Shown one piece after another: positions 10,278 to 16,989 of a DNA stretch of 64,000 bases (the stretch's first letter is position 1; each line of letters begins with the position of its first letter). The DNA is from Aquabacterium sp. Its GTDB lineage: Bacteria > Pseudomonadota > Gammaproteobacteria > Burkholderiales > Burkholderiaceae_C. The notes beneath the pieces are model-generated. The model saw only the letters and a list, made by a program, of their open reading frames with translations. It ran no database searches and had not been told where the DNA came from. The stretch covers positions 372,001 to 436,000 of the forward strand of contig JAHFQM010000003.1 of assembly GCA_023266355.1 (NCBI GenBank), in the 5' to 3' direction. The position numbers and the translations under genes were made by a program.

Positions 10278-11627
10278 TTGCACCCATCCACTACGGTCCG
10301 GCATCGCCAGGCAGATGCACTCACACGCAGAAAATGTGGCGCTCAAGTCACGGCAAAACGTGTCGAAATACCGGACGTGAAGCGCGATGCCCCCTCCCAT
10401 TGGCTGGAACACCCCCAGCCGCCGCAGGCCGAGCCCGATGCCACGGGCGGACGCAGGCCGGCCTTGCTGCGCTCCAAAGCACCTGACTCGGACACCGAAC
10501 TGGCCGTGCGCTGCGTGCTGGACACCGCGGAGCGCGCGTCCACCGCCACCTTCATCTACCCCGGCATCTGGCTGGCCGTCACCCTGGCCACCCACGCCGC
10601 CGCGACCTGGCCTTGGCTGGTCTGGGGCAATGTGGTGGGCCTGGGTTTGCTGGCCATCGTGCGCGCCAGCTATGCGAAGCGCCTGCCCGAGCTGCTGCGC
10701 CAGCACCCCCAACGCGCGGAGCTGGGTTTCAACGCGCTGTCGCTCCTCAGCGCGGCGTACTGGGGCTGCCTGACCGCCGCCTGCATGTGGCTGGCGCCGT
10801 TGCAGCCCCTGGCCTGGACGATGCTCATGGTCACCGCCGGCATGGTGGCCGCGGGCAACACCATGCTGGGCTTCAACCCAGCCTTGCGTTACCCCTACCC
10901 GATCGCGATGCTCGCGCCAGTGGTGGTCGCCGAAGCCCTGCGCCCCCTGCCCGCCCACCTGCTGGTGATGGCGCTGCAGTGCGTGTTCGTGGCCTACCTG
11001 GCGCGCTCATCCCAGCTGGTGCACCAGGACTATTGGGAAGGCCGCCACGCGCGGCGCCTGGCCGAACAGCAAGCGCGCGAGCTGGAACTCGCCAGCCTGA
11101 CCGACGGGCTCACGCAGGTGCCCAACCGCATGCACTTTGACCGCCAGCTGACCCACGAGTGGGCGCGCCAGTGCCGCCGCGGCGGCCACCTCTCGGTGCT
11201 GCTGGTGGACCTGGACCACTTCAAGAACATCAACGACTCGTTCGGCCACCCCTTTGGCGACACCTGCCTGCAAGCGGTGGCGCAGGCCCTGCAAGAGGCT
11301 TGCGGCCGCTCGACCGACTTCGTGGCCCGCTATGGCGGCGAGGAGTTCGTGGTGCTGCTGCCCGACACCGACACCCGCGGTGCCGAGCGCGTGGCCCTGC
11401 AGATGCTGGCCCAGGTGCGCGAGCTGGTGCTGCGCAGCGAGGCCCTGGAGGTGCGCGTGACCTGCAGCATCGGCGTGGCCACGGTCACACCCCGCCATGA
11501 CAAACGCGCCACCGACCTGGTTCAGCGGGCCGACAACGCGCTGTATGCGGCCAAGCACGGCGGCCGCAACCGCCTGGCCCTGGCCGACACCCCCTCAGAC
11601 GCTCACAGCAGCACGATGTCGTCGTAG
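10278..11627 (+). CDS. Membrane diguanylate cyclase (GGDEF)
   Basis: Up to 449 residues. The N-terminal half has about five or six membrane helices (for example TFIYPGIWLAVTLATHAAAT and AWTMLMVTAGMVAAGNTMLG). The C-terminal GGDEF domain has DHFKNINDSFGHPFGD and active-site GGEEF, preceded at the right distance by RSTD, an inhibitory-site RxxD. An active, product-inhibited cyclic-di-GMP synthase is expected. The start is uncertain: ATG 10278 leaves only 51 bases to the divergent DUF4394 gene, and GTG 10377 is a plausible alternative. The 3' end overlaps a small minus-strand gene by 25 bases. Confidence 0.8.
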   Translation: MHPSTTVRHRQADALTRRKCGAQVTAKRVEIPDVKRDAPSHWLEHPQPPQAEPDATGGRRPALLRSKAPDSDTELAVRCVLDTAERASTATFIYPGIWLAVTLATHAAATWPWLVWGNVVGLGLLAIVRASYAKRLPELLRQHPQRAELGFNALSLLSAAYWGCLTAACMWLAPLQPLAWTMLMVTAGMVAAGNTMLGFNPALRYPYPIAMLAPVVVAEALRPLPAHLLVMALQCVFVAYLARSSQLVHQDYWEGRHARRLAEQQARELELASLTDGLTQVPNRMHFDRQLTHEWARQCRRGGHLSVLLVDLDHFKNINDSFGHPFGDTCLQAVAQALQEACGRSTDFVARYGGEEFVVLLPDTDTRGAERVALQMLAQVRELVLRSEALEVRVTCSIGVATVTPRHDKRATDLVQRADNALYAAKHGGRNRLALADTPSDAHSSTMSS

Positions 11628-11743
11628 CAGGTCTGGACCTCCTCGGCGGTGTCCACGGTTTGCCAGCCCAGCTTGGGCCAGCCGCCTGCGTGCATGCAGG
11701 CGCCAAAGAGTTGCTCGGGGGTGGTGGCTTGAGAGGGGTTCAT
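11603..11743 (-). CDS. Small protein of unknown function (46 aa)
   Basis: Short reading frame with a good ribosome site: AAGGAG seven bases before ATG 11743 (a second ATG at 11749 is only one base from it). The sequence contains MNPSQATTPEQLFGACMHAG, then WPKLGWQTVDTAEEV and ends in DDIVLL. It is compact, with two Trp and two Cys, and not repetitive, which favours a real protein. Transcribed towards the diguanylate cyclase, whose end it overlaps by 25 bases. I do not recognise a family. Confidence 0.5.
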   Translation of the reverse strand: MNPSQATTPEQLFGACMHAGGWPKLGWQTVDTAEEVQTCYDDIVLL

Positions 11744-11830
11744 CGTCATGCTCCTTCCGGTGCGCGAACATCCGCGTGCCTTCATCTTCTCCGAACCGAA
11801 ATTCATGCAACGCAGGGCATTCACCGACGT

Positions 11831-11852
11831 GCTTTGCGCCATGCGGCAAAGC
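11831..11852. terminator. Inverted repeat in the intergenic region between the small gene and the second GGDEF gene
   Basis: GCTTTGC (11831-11837) and GCAAAGC (11846-11852) form a seven-base stem with an eight-base loop. No T-run follows on either strand, so it could be an operator rather than a terminator. The surrounding 250 bases hold no other gene. Confidence 0.25.
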
Positions 11853-12003
11853 CCGGCAAACCCCGGGTGAAGCCCACCACCCGATCGCGGGGGCGCCCGT
11901 CGGCCTGGCCCCGTGTTCACCCGAACTGGGGCCAAAACACCCTGTTGTTGCGCGGCGCCGTGCCGATAAAACAAAGGTGCCCACCCTGATCCCCCCTGAC
12001 GCC

Positions 12004-12705
12004 ATGCTGTCTGACGTCCACCCCGCCAACGAGCCCCAGTCCGAGCCCGCTTTCGACGCCCTGGCGCGCCTGTCCGCCCTCGCCCTGAGCGCCTCGGCCC
12101 ACCAGCCACCGGCCGCGCAAGCGCAGGCCCAGCGCGATCTGCAGACCCTGGAGCAGGCCCTGCAGGAAAGCGAACGCCGCGGCCAACGCCTGCAGACCCT
12201 GGCCCTGAGCGACGCCCTCACCGGCCTGAGCAACCGCGTGCACTTCGAGCGCGCCCTGACCGCCGAGCTGGGCCACGCCATGCGCATGGACCACCCCTTC
12301 ACCCTGCTGCTGCTCGACCTGGACGGCTTCAAGGCCATCAACGATGGCTTTGGCCACGCCGCGGGCGACGAGGTGCTGCGCGAGGTCTCGCAACGCATCA
12401 CGCAGCAAATGCGCCTGGGCGATGTGCTGGCGCGCCTGGGGGGCGACGAATTCGGCATCGTCATGCGCGATGGCAGCGACGATGCGGCCAAGGCGCTGGC
12501 GCGGCGCATCGTCAAGGCGGTGTCCCAGCCCATCACGCTGGGCAGCGGCGACGAGGTCGGTGTGGGCGTGTCGATCGGCCTGGCCGCCTACGCCAACCAC
12601 ATCACCAGCGTGCGCACCCTGATGGGCCACGCCGACCAGGCGCTCTACCAGGCCAAAAAGCAGAACGAGCGCCGCTGGAAGATGTTCGTGGGCATGCGGG
12701 CCTGA
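12004..12705 (+). CDS. Soluble diguanylate cyclase (GGDEF)
   Basis: 233 residues. A short N-terminal segment with a Gln/Ala-rich coiled-coil stretch (about 38-65, QAQAQRDLQTLEQALQESER) leads directly into a GGDEF domain: DLDGFKAINDGFGHAAGDE, then RLGD five residues before GGDEF, so both active site and inhibitory RxxD site are present. Cytoplasmic; the coiled coil is the likely dimerisation element. No sensory domain is visible. ATG 12004 chosen because the extension upstream is intergenic in character. It is the second GGDEF gene within 2 kb. Confidence 0.85.
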   Translation: MLSDVHPANEPQSEPAFDALARLSALALSASAHQPPAAQAQAQRDLQTLEQALQESERRGQRLQTLALSDALTGLSNRVHFERALTAELGHAMRMDHPFTLLLLDLDGFKAINDGFGHAAGDEVLREVSQRITQQMRLGDVLARLGGDEFGIVMRDGSDDAAKALARRIVKAVSQPITLGSGDEVGVGVSIGLAAYANHITSVRTLMGHADQALYQAKKQNERRWKMFVGMRA

Positions 12706-12742
12706 GGCGACCCGACGCCGAGAGCGGCACCGCCCCCGTGGC

Positions 12743-13051
12743 TCAACCGCCCGCGCTGGCGCCCTGCCGCGCGGCCTTGGCCGGCCGGTCTGGCTTGGCC
12801 GGTTGCACCATGGCGGGACGGATCGCCTGCCCTGGCGCGATCCGAGATGCCGCGCTGGCCGCATACACCGGCGGCTTGGCATCGCGCGGGGCCTTGAGGC
12901 ACCCGCGCATGAACTCGGCATAGGCATCGCCCGACAAGGATTGGTCTGTCGCCTGGCGCGTGCATGTCTGCAGCGTTTCCTGGCGGTAATTGCTGGCGGA
13001 TGCGCACAGCGCAAAGCCGCTCAGTACGATGGTCATCAACGCACGTTTCAT
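12743..13051 (-). CDS. Small exported PsiF-repeat-like protein
   Basis: 102 residues from ATG 13051. A signal peptide (MKRALMTIVLSGFALCASA) is followed by RQETLQTCTRQATDQSLSGD and YAEFMRGCLKAP, with the paired Cys and the FMxxCL motif typical of PsiF-like small periplasmic proteins, then a Lys/Pro/Ala-rich tail. Function is not established for the family; PsiF is phosphate-starvation induced in enterics. It lies between the diguanylate cyclase and the immunity-gene cluster, and marks the left edge of ordinary chromosomal genes. Confidence 0.6.
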   Translation of the reverse strand: MKRALMTIVLSGFALCASASNYRQETLQTCTRQATDQSLSGDAYAEFMRGCLKAPRDAKPPVYAASAASRIAPGQAIRPAMVQPAKPDRPAKAARQGASAGG

Positions 13052-13133
13052 GCTCAACCCCTGACTTTTGTGGTGCCTCCCATTGGGCCCACCGTTCGTG
13101 ACAAGGCGCTGACGCCCGCATGCCCGGACGCAG

Positions 13134-13283
13134 TCACAGGATCTCCTTGACGACACCGTGCCCGACCAGGCGCGACATCTCCGGGATGTCGAATCGGTCG
13201 CCGACCTTCACGCTCGAGCCGAAAAACGCACAGCTCGGGAAGGCGATGCGTGCCAGCCAAGTGTCGCCAGGATGGCGCAACTG
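13134..13283 (-). pseudogene. Truncated copy of the EF-Tu-domain-III-like immunity gene
   Basis: The last 49 codons encode HPGDTWLARIAFPSCAFFGS and VKVGDRFDIPEMSRLVGHGV then VKEIL, matching residue for residue, with few changes, the C-terminal half of the intact gene at 16056-16364. The DNA similarity runs over about 145 bases (13134-13283 versus 16056-16205). Upstream of 13283 the resemblance ends and no start with the family N-terminus exists, so this is a 3' remnant. It is a direct repeat of the intact gene and a possible recombination site for replacing Rhs toxin ends. Confidence 0.7.
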
Positions 13284-13434
13284 ATGCTTTGCGCGTGAAT
13301 GACAGTTCAAGACGACGTCAACCTGGGCTGCAGCACCAAGCCCCCAGGTGGGCAAAGCAGGGCATCCGACCAAGACAAGCCCAAGTCCGACAAGCGCTCG
13401 AAGTAGACGGCATGCGGCGGCAGTGGCGATGACA

Positions 13435-13803
13435 TCAAAGCACGGACAAACGCAATGGGCGGCGATACCCGTGGCACGCAACGTAGTGGAACAGCATGTC
13501 AGGCGCCGCATAGACCTCCCCTGCGCCACCCAACACCCTGATTTCGGCATGCCCCAGCAACAGCCTTCGGCCCAGTCGCTGAGCCACGCCCACCTCCTCC
13601 GTGCCGCAAAGTTCGCAGAAGTGAAAGCCTCGCGCGGGCGCCACCACCACCTGCGTCACAGCCCACAAAGCGTCCAGCAACTCACTGCTGGGTGGCGTCA
13701 CAGCCCAGTCGGCGCTCGCCCCCAGCCACCCGACGTTCAGGGGCGCGCCAGCGGCGAACTGCGGCGCGTAGTTGTAACTTGTCAGGTCGGGATAGGCCGC
13801 CAC
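13435..13803 (-). CDS. DUF7919-like small protein, candidate orphan immunity protein
   Basis: 122 residues. Segments YPDLTSYNYAP, PLNVGWLG, RGFHFCELCG, GHAEIRVLGGAGEVYAAPDM and LFHYVACHGYRRP give the recognisable pattern of the DUF7919 family: an NVGWL motif, a CxxC-like pair in FCELC and a C-terminal AP..(I/L)..HYV..H.Y. Such proteins are common beside polymorphic toxins and are presumed immunity proteins; that role is inference here. The start is GTG 13803 with no clear ribosome site, so expression is doubtful. A decayed second copy lies at 14640-14776. Confidence 0.55.
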   Translation of the reverse strand: MAAYPDLTSYNYAPQFAAGAPLNVGWLGASADWAVTPPSSELLDALWAVTQVVVAPARGFHFCELCGTEEVGVAQRLGRRLLLGHAEIRVLGGAGEVYAAPDMLFHYVACHGYRRPLRLSVL

Positions 13804-13945
13804 ATCATCACTTCAGTGCTCAACACAAGCGAGCAAGGCTTGGTCCATCATGGCCTGAGCAGACGACTCACTTGTCGACCTCCCAGCGGCCATTGATCAC
13901 AACGTCGCAGACATAGGCCAGCACATGGCCGCATGCGATTGCCAC

Positions 13946-14233
13946 TCATCTTGATGCGCCCAAGGCTTCGATCGCCTCCAGCCAAGGCAGCGCCGTGCCC
14001 AATTCGTGGAGCACACCCCATCGCGTGACATAAAGAGGCCCATTGCCAGCCAAACCATCAAGTGGATTGCCGCTTCGGGCAAATGACTGTGTGTTGTAAA
14101 AGAAAATCCAACCACCCGCCGCACGGATCGTTTGGTCAGGCAAGAGCTCAAGAACATCGCCCACCTCGGCAGCGATCAACGTCAATCGATCGCTTGCGAT
14201 CTCTACGGCCTCCGGTTCATGTATCTCTGACAT
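13946..14233 (-). CDS. YrhB/Imm35-family small protein, candidate immunity protein
   Basis: 95 residues from ATG 14233 with GAGGA eight bases upstream. The core LPDQTIRAAGGWIFFYNTQS and LDGLAGNGPLYVTRW then HELGTALP matches the YrhB/Imm35 pattern (a GW.FFYN motif, then LAGNGP and a final GTA.P). Imm35 proteins are known as immunity partners of polymorphic toxins. No toxin gene remains next to it, so it is an orphan. It has the same orientation as the other immunity-like genes downstream of the Rhs gene. Confidence 0.65.
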   Translation of the reverse strand: MSEIHEPEAVEIASDRLTLIAAEVGDVLELLPDQTIRAAGGWIFFYNTQSFARSGNPLDGLAGNGPLYVTRWGVLHELGTALPWLEAIEALGASR

Positions 14234-14384
14234 CAATTTGTCCTCAGCAGCTGAGCACTGCTCTGCGGGCCACGAAATCACTCAAGCCGCCCCCAAGGTA
14301 GGTCTGCACAAATGGGCGCTGACCATGGTCGGGTGAACTGACATGACCATATTGGCAATTGAGCGCGCCTCAGTCAGGTATTTC

Positions 14385-14401
14385 GGGCGCGTTTCGCGCC
14401 C
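14385..14401. terminator. GC-rich hairpin beside the IS5-family fragment
   Basis: GGGCGC (14385-14390), loop GTTTC, GCGCCC (14396-14401). It lies just beyond the 3' end of the transposase fragment. Without a T-run it is a weak terminator candidate; it may be a remnant of the IS end. The 190 bases between the Imm35 gene and the transposase fragment hold nothing else I can recognise. Confidence 0.3.
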
Positions 14402-14423
14402 ATTCCCCATGCACCAGGCGCAC

Positions 14424-14615
14424 TCATGCCAGGCTCCCGCTCAAACGCCTGCGCACCATCCACAGATTGGCCTGCGCAAACAGCGTTTGCAATTGCGCCG
14501 TGTTCTTGGCTAGGCCGCGATAGCGCACCTTCACATGGCCGAACTGGCGTTTGATGACACGGAATGGGTGCTCGACCTTGGCATGGATGCTGGCTTTGAT
14601 GCCTTCAACCTGATC
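14424..14615 (-). mobile_element. IS5-family transposase, C-terminal fragment
   Basis: The frame encodes VEGIKASIHAKVEHPFRVIK, RQFGHVKVRYRGLAKNTAQL and FAQANLWMVRRRL, the standard C-terminal end of IS5-group transposases, including the conserved EHPFRVIKRQFG and YRGLAKN motifs with the last catalytic Glu. Only about 60 codons remain; the N-terminal catalytic Asp residues are gone and the frame fuses into decayed DUF7919-like sequence. It records an insertion followed by deletion inside the immunity cluster. Confidence 0.8.
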
Positions 14616-14639
14616 GGTCATCCGACGGGATTGAGGATG

Positions 14640-14776
14640 ACAGCAGAGCAAGGACAAACTCCGGGAGCGAAGGAACCCGTGGAGCTCGACATGGTGGAAC
14701 AGCATGTCGGCATGCCCAACACACCACTCCCGCGCCACCAAACACTCGGATGTCGGCATGCCCCATTGGCAACAGA
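14640..14776 (-). pseudogene. Decayed second copy of the DUF7919-like gene
   Basis: Read across frames, the minus strand encodes GHADIRVFGGAG, then after a frameshift ADMLFHHVELHGF, then after another PEFVLAL. These match GHAEIRVLGGAG and PDMLFHYVACHGY of the gene at 13435-13803, and the DNA shares stretches such as GTGGAACAGCATGTC. The N-terminal half is missing or unrecognisable. The IS5 fragment adjoins its 3' side. Confidence 0.5.
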
Positions 14777-14861
14777 GCGCCCACAGTCGCTGCGCCGTGA
14801 CAAATCGATCCTGTGTGTCGGGGTGCTCATGGCGCCCACCCGCACCATCCATGCCAAGCCA

Positions 14862-15341
14862 TCAACCCGGCGCGGGGTCAGCGTGGGTCAAAAGCTCATC
14901 GCCGACACGCAGTTCAGCGTCTGCCCTGCGCACCGCGAACCGCGCAGCCTCACCTTTGGCAAAGGTCATCGCAACACGTTCGCCCTCGGTGCCTGGTGGA
15001 TGCAGAAATTCGCAGCGCAACAGAAAGGCGCCGGCCGGCAACGACACAGGCACCGTTTCAGCGATGCTGCCGATATCCACAGCGCCATCCAGTGGCACAT
15101 CGAAGGGGACTTCGATCGCCCTGATGGCGTCGTCGCGGATGGGGCCCATCCGATCCACCACGCTCACCTCAACCACATGCGCACTCGCCTCCACCAGGGT
15201 TCTGAACGACACACTGCCTGGCCGCCACGCAAACCCTTGCCCGACATGCCGATCGGTCCACTCATTGAACGGCTGCTTGAGCGACGAAACGAAGACGGCA
15301 AGCTGTGCGTGTGAAACATCCAAAGCCACGGTGGCTTCCAT
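14862..15341 (-). CDS. ComJ-like protein (nuclease-inhibitor family), candidate immunity protein
   Basis: 159 residues from ATG 15341, with GGAG seven bases upstream. Segments VSHAQLAVFVSSLKQPFNEW and TDRHVGQGFAWRPGSVSFRT followed by AIEVPFDVPLDG and a VSLPAG motif match ComJ-type proteins. Bacillus ComJ (Nin) inhibits the NucA nuclease, and relatives accompany NucA-like toxins in polymorphic toxin loci. An orphan immunity role is therefore likely, but no NucA-like toxin sequence is visible nearby. The gene is intact and may still give protection against related strains. Confidence 0.65.
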   Translation of the reverse strand: MEATVALDVSHAQLAVFVSSLKQPFNEWTDRHVGQGFAWRPGSVSFRTLVEASAHVVEVSVVDRMGPIRDDAIRAIEVPFDVPLDGAVDIGSIAETVPVSLPAGAFLLRCEFLHPPGTEGERVAMTFAKGEAARFAVRRADAELRVGDELLTHADPAPG

Positions 15342-15499
15342 CGTCAATCTCCAAACTGAATGCGGTCCTGGGTGGGTGGTGCCTCCGCGTCAGCAGGCAT
15401 TCATTTTCACCCCATGTGCCCCGCAAAACTTTCAAAGCCACCGCCGCCCTGCAAGAAGCTGAGGCGCTGCCCACCATGGAAGCGCAACTGTGCCGCGCC

Positions 15500-15626
15500 G
15501 GCGCTGCTGGCCGGTGCCCAGCGTGCCAGCGCTGCGGGCAGCAAGCCGTTGTCGATGAAGGAGATTCAGTCCGAGGTCAACACCGTGCGCCGTGAGCGCA
15601 AGGCCAAGGGCGGCAAGACTGCATGA
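15500..15626 (+). pseudogene. Antitoxin remnant of a broken PIN toxin-antitoxin pair
   Basis: The frame ending at 15626 encodes ASAAGSKPLSMKEIQSEVNT then VRRERKAKGGKTA, a typical C-terminal tail of small antitoxins paired with PIN toxins. No credible N-terminal DNA-binding part or start can be found upstream, so it seems truncated. Its TGA overlaps the ATG of the toxin remnant (ATGA at 15623-15626), the normal antitoxin-toxin layout. The start boundary given is approximate. The sequence from 15342 to 15500 shows nothing recognisable. Confidence 0.5.
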
Positions 15627-16073
15627 AGCGGCGGCCTCGTTGGGTGGTCGACACCAATGTGCTGGTGCCTGCCTTCCCGTGGAAGGGCACGCCAAGGCGC
15701 GCGATCGAGTTGGCGGGAGAGAAGGAAGTCAGCTGTTCACCAGCCGCGTCCTGCTCGATGAACTGGCCGCCACGCTAGGCAAGAAGAAGCTGGCCAAATA
15801 CGTGGCCGCCACCGGCTTCACCGCCGACCAATTGCTGGCCAACTATCGGCGCATCGCCACCATGGTGACGGCGCGTCAGCTTGACACCCAGGTTTCACGC
15901 GATGCCGATGATGACGCCGTGTTGGCTTGCGCCTTGGCTGCTCGCGCCGACCTCATCGTCTCCGGCGATGACCTGCTGGTGCTTAAAGACTTGGCGTATC
16001 CATCGTCACCGCCGCTCAGGCCGTCAAGGGCTTCACTGGCAAGACCGAGCCTTCGTTAAAGGACTTCCTTGAC
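15623..16073 (+). pseudogene. PIN-domain toxin with two frameshifts
   Basis: Starts MKRRPRWVVDTNVLVPAF (PIN motif with the first catalytic Asp in DTNVLV), runs to AGEKEV, then shifts frame near 15731. The next frame encodes QLFTSRVLLDELAATLGKKK and SRDADDDAVLACALAARADL then IVSGDDLLVLKDL, containing the remaining acidic PIN residues. A second shift near 15995 leads to VSIVTAAQAVKGF. Reading all three frames restores a normal putative toxin of about 145 residues. The gene is thus dead, and its 3' end runs into the converging EF-Tu-like gene. Confidence 0.75.
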
Positions 16074-16364
16074 CACCCCATGGCCCACAAGACGCGACAT
16101 CTCCAAGATATCGAACCGGTCACCCACCTTAACCTCTGAGCCAAAAAACGCCCAGCTTGGGAAGGCGATACGCGCCAACCAAGTGTCCCCCGGATAACGT
16201 AACTGCGCGTCGCCATACCGATGAAACCCGCTGACCAAGTATTCCACACCGGAAAAGCGGTGATGGGGCGCGTAACCGTCACGCACGCCATCCACCTTGG
16301 GGTCAGGAACATCACTGGCCAAACAAATCTCTGCTAAGACATGTGGGCCTTTTTCAGTAGGCAT
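16056..16364 (-). CDS. EF-Tu-domain-III-like immunity protein, partner of the Rhs toxin
   Basis: 102 residues. ATG 16364 lies within the last 11 bases of the Rhs gene, so the two are translationally coupled, the hallmark of a toxin-immunity pair. The pattern GYAPHHRF, YPGDTWLARIAFPS, KVGDRFDI and SRLVGHGVVKEVL resembles elongation factor Tu domain III (SGYRPQF, PGDxV, GxRFAIRE, RTVGAGVV.KI). That resemblance is seen by eye and is not a database match. An EF-Tu-like barrel as immunity protein suggests a toxin acting on, or recognising, the translation machinery; this is inference. A truncated paralogue is at 13134-13283. Confidence 0.65.
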   Translation of the reverse strand: MPTEKGPHVLAEICLASDVPDPKVDGVRDGYAPHHRFSGVEYLVSGFHRYGDAQLRYPGDTWLARIAFPSWAFFGSEVKVGDRFDILEMSRLVGHGVVKEVL

Positions 16365-16989
16365 GTTCAACGGATCTCACAACATCATTGAAGCTACGCA
16401 TGGCACCAGCCCCTTCGATAGTGAGCACACCACTCTTGAAAATGAAAGGATCAATCTGCCCTTTTGTAACATTCATCCCCTTAAGCGCCGCCTGAGGAAT
16501 ATCGACCTTCAGCACAGCTGCGTAGTCGGATGAGAAATTGGCAAATTTCACCACTTCATCGAGACTGAAACCAAACTGTTTCATTGTGCTGCCGTTTGGT
16601 CCAAAGGCGAACGTTTTGGTTTGCATGACACTGTTGAACTCAACCGGATCCACTGCACGGAACAACGAAACGGATCGACTTGGAGCCAGGATAGGCGCAA
16701 GAGAAACCGCCGTCGCCGCAGCACCGCGCAGATCGGAAGACACTTGTGACGCAACCGAATTCAGAGGCGTCACCGGCAAATCCATGCGCCCAAAGCTGCC
16801 GGAAGGCTGATGCGTGAACTGCTCAGCCCAGCTCATTGCGCCGTTGTAGGCGTCTGCACGCAGGTTGTTGACCGCCATGCTCGCGCCATTTTTGATGGTG
16901 CTGAAGGTGTCTCGCACCAATGGCGTCTCGAAGTAATTGCTGATGCTGCTACCCAAACCCGACAGGGCATTCGTCACCGACTTGGCCAA
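16354..16989 (-). other. Variable C-terminal toxin region of the Rhs protein
   Basis: The 211 codons after the conserved Rhs-core end (NPTNFTDPSGM). A helical linker is followed by a final domain of about 105 residues: SLFRAVDPVEFNSVMQTKTF, then STMKQFGFSLDEVVKFAN and IDPFIFKSGVLTIEGAG. The (L/Y)FRAV..xEF..(I/V)M.T..F....G...K.F..S...(A/V) pattern resembles ADP-ribosyltransferase-like polymorphic toxin domains, with the Arg early and a Ser in FS. The catalytic Glu cannot be placed with certainty. The activity is a hypothesis. Confidence 0.45.

Noticed and set aside
13435..16364. Integrated prophage or integrative element with attachment sites
   Set aside because: No integrase, tRNA or matching att-type repeats were seen; only an IS5 fragment and a gene-end duplication.
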